From the NCBI GenBank assembly GCA_900547405.1, contig URGL01000086.1, positions 1-6,709 on the forward strand: a stretch of 6,709 nt of DNA, given 5' to 3'. How positions within the stretch are numbered: position 1 is the first letter of the stretch; the number at the start of each line of letters is the position of its first letter. Below, piece after piece: positions 5,811-6,709 of this stretch. Origin of the DNA: an uncultured Eubacteriales bacterium (GTDB lineage Bacteria > Bacillota > Clostridia > Oscillospirales > Oscillospiraceae). A program made the translations under genes and the position numbers. A model generated the notes under the pieces. It did not search any database. It was not told where the DNA came from and was given only the letters and a program-made list of their open reading frames with translations.

Positions 5811-6521
5811 TAACCGGCTCAGGACCTTCCCCAGGCTGTCGTGGATCACCAGATCCGCCCGGTCATCGTAGGGCGTTGGATCCCGGTTGATGAGAACCAG
5901 GCGGTTTCCACGGTAATACCGCAGGAATCCCGCCGCCGGGTAAACCGTCAGGCTGGTCCCCGCCACCAGCAGCATATCCGCCTGGGAGATGGCCTCCAGG
6001 GCACCCTCCACGACGCTGTCATTCAGGCCCTCTTCGTAGAGCACCACATCAGGCTTGACAATGCCGCCGCAGCCGCACCGGGGAATGCCATTGCAGTTTT
6101 TCACATACTCCGCCGGATAGAATTTCCCGCACTGGGTGCAGTAATTCCGCAGGATCGACCCATGGAGCTCATAAACCCGCTTGGAGCCTGCCTTCTGGTG
6201 GAGTCCATCGATGTTCTGCGTCACCACCGCTGCCAGATGCCCCTCCCGCTCCCATTTTGCCAGAGTGAAGTGGGTAATATTGGGCTGAACCTCCAGGGGC
6301 ATCATCTTCTCCCGGTAAAACCGGAAAAAATACTCCGGATTCCGAAGGTAGAAGCTGTGGCTGATGATGGTCTCCGGCGGGTACTCAAACTTCTGATTGT
6401 AGAGCCCATCCACACTGCGAAAATCCGGCACGCCGGACTCGGTGCTGACTCCGGCTCCGGTAAAGGCCACCATCTGATTGCTCTCGGATACCCACCGTCT
6501 CAATGTCTCGATTGCGTCCAT
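5808..6521 (-). CDS. cobB: NAD-dependent protein deacylase, sirtuin (Sir2/CobB family)
   Basis: Removes acyl groups from protein lysines using NAD+, yielding nicotinamide and O-acyl-ADP-ribose; cytoplasmic. The 237 residues match short bacterial sirtuins. Seen: FTGAGVSTESGVPDFRS (20-36), TQNIDGLH (101-108), the catalytic His120 in ELHGS, zinc ligands C128-x2-C131 and C149-x-C151, AGTSLTVYPAA (187-197) and LINRDP (210-215). At the position where desuccinylating sirtuins carry Tyr-x-x-Arg, this protein appears to have Phe66 and Tyr69, suggesting a deacetylase rather than a desuccinylase; this is my manual alignment. ATG 6521 has AGGAGG (6536-6531) 9 nt upstream. It lies 60 bp downstream of alaS on the same strand, with a GC hairpin but no T tract between, so it may be partly co-transcribed with alaS. 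Confidence 0.96.
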   Translation of the reverse strand: MDAIETLRRWVSESNQMVAFTGAGVSTESGVPDFRSVDGLYNQKFEYPPETIISHSFYLRNPEYFFRFYREKMMPLEVQPNITHFTLAKWEREGHLAAVVTQNIDGLHQKAGSKRVYELHGSILRNYCTQCGKFYPAEYVKNCNGIPRCGCGGIVKPDVVLYEEGLNDSVVEGALEAISQADMLLVAGTSLTVYPAAGFLRYYRGNRLVLINRDPTPYDDRADLVIHDSLGKVLSRL

Positions 6522-6545
6522 ACAGACCTGCCTCCTGAGGCCGCT

Positions 6546-6573
6546 GGCGCGGCCCTGTAGCAGGGGCCGCGCC
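6546..6573 (-). other. GC-rich perfect hairpin between alaS and the sirtuin gene
   Basis: GGCGCGGCCC (6573-6564 on the minus strand) pairs with GGGCCGCGCC (6555-6546) around an 8-nt loop, a 10-bp stem almost all G-C. It starts 8 nt after the alaS stop. No T tract follows, so it does not look like a standard intrinsic terminator; it could stabilise the alaS 3' end, cause partial termination, or serve as a pause site. Confidence 0.6.
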
Positions 6574-6581
6574 GAAAACGA

Positions 6582-6709
6582 TCAGATTTTCTCGTTGACG
6601 AAGTCGTCCACCATGGCCAAGGCGTTATCGACCTTCATAAGGTCCTTGCCGCCGCCCATGGCGGAGTCGGGCTTGCCGCCGCCAGAGCCGCCGGCAATGG
6701 CGGACACCT
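6582..6709 (-). CDS. alaS: Alanine--tRNA ligase, C-terminal 41 residues only
   Basis: Attaches alanine to tRNA(Ala). The visible tail contains GGSGGGKPDSAMGGGKD followed by a helix ending VDDFVNEKI and TGA. This glycine-rich GGxxDxAxGGGKD pattern with a short terminal helix is the typical end of the AlaS C-terminal (DHHA1-type) domain. The rest of the gene, including the catalytic and editing domains, lies beyond position 6709. The short length limits certainty, but no other common family ends this way apart from free-standing DHHA1 or AlaX-type proteins. Confidence 0.88.
   Translation of the reverse strand, partial: VSAIAGGSGGGKPDSAMGGGKDLMKVDNALAMVDDFVNEKI

Overview
The window looks like chromosomal housekeeping and metabolic DNA from a GC-rich, low-GC-lineage Gram-positive anaerobe. 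The best guess is a gut clostridium of the Oscillospiraceae/Ruminococcaceae type. The reasons are strong AGGAGG ribosome sites, frequent TTG starts, sigma-A-type promoters, and a gene set (DegV/FakB, fused ThrE-type exporter, single-cysteine ArsC/Spx-like protein, TruA, sirtuin) typical of that group. The taxonomic call is inference. I see no transposon, phage, CRISPR array, tRNA or rRNA.

Layout. On the minus strand, read from right to left within the left half: a lipase of the monoacylglycerol-lipase type (3510-2557), an unnamed 42-residue small protein (2479-2351), truA (2370-1636) and an ArsC/Spx-like protein (1639-1298). The last three overlap one another (20 bp, then 4 bp) and end at a clear intrinsic terminator (1286-1258). 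Next, still on the minus strand, comes a sodium:alanine/glycine symporter (about 1166 to beyond position 1), which has its own likely promoter and a non-ATG start.

On the plus strand, a strong promoter at 3554-3582 drives a DegV-family fatty-acid-binding protein (3661-4506) and a ThrE-type threonine/serine exporter (4522-5742). This pair ends in an 18-bp perfect terminator hairpin (5764-5810). Converging on it from the right, on the minus strand, are the 3' end of alaS (6709-6582) and a sirtuin (6521-5808).

The most interesting spot is the intergenic region 3511-3660. Two divergent extended -10 promoters share overlapping -10 hexamers built from one inverted repeat (ATGGTA-6-TACCAT). They drive a predicted lipase that could release fatty acids on one side and a DegV/FakB-like fatty-acid carrier on the other, which suggests a linked and mutually exclusive lipid-use switch. 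Second is the 42-aa small ORF upstream of and overlapping truA, whose Shine-Dalgarno site is partly inside an 8-bp perfect hairpin. I did not find a convincing wholly new multi-gene system.
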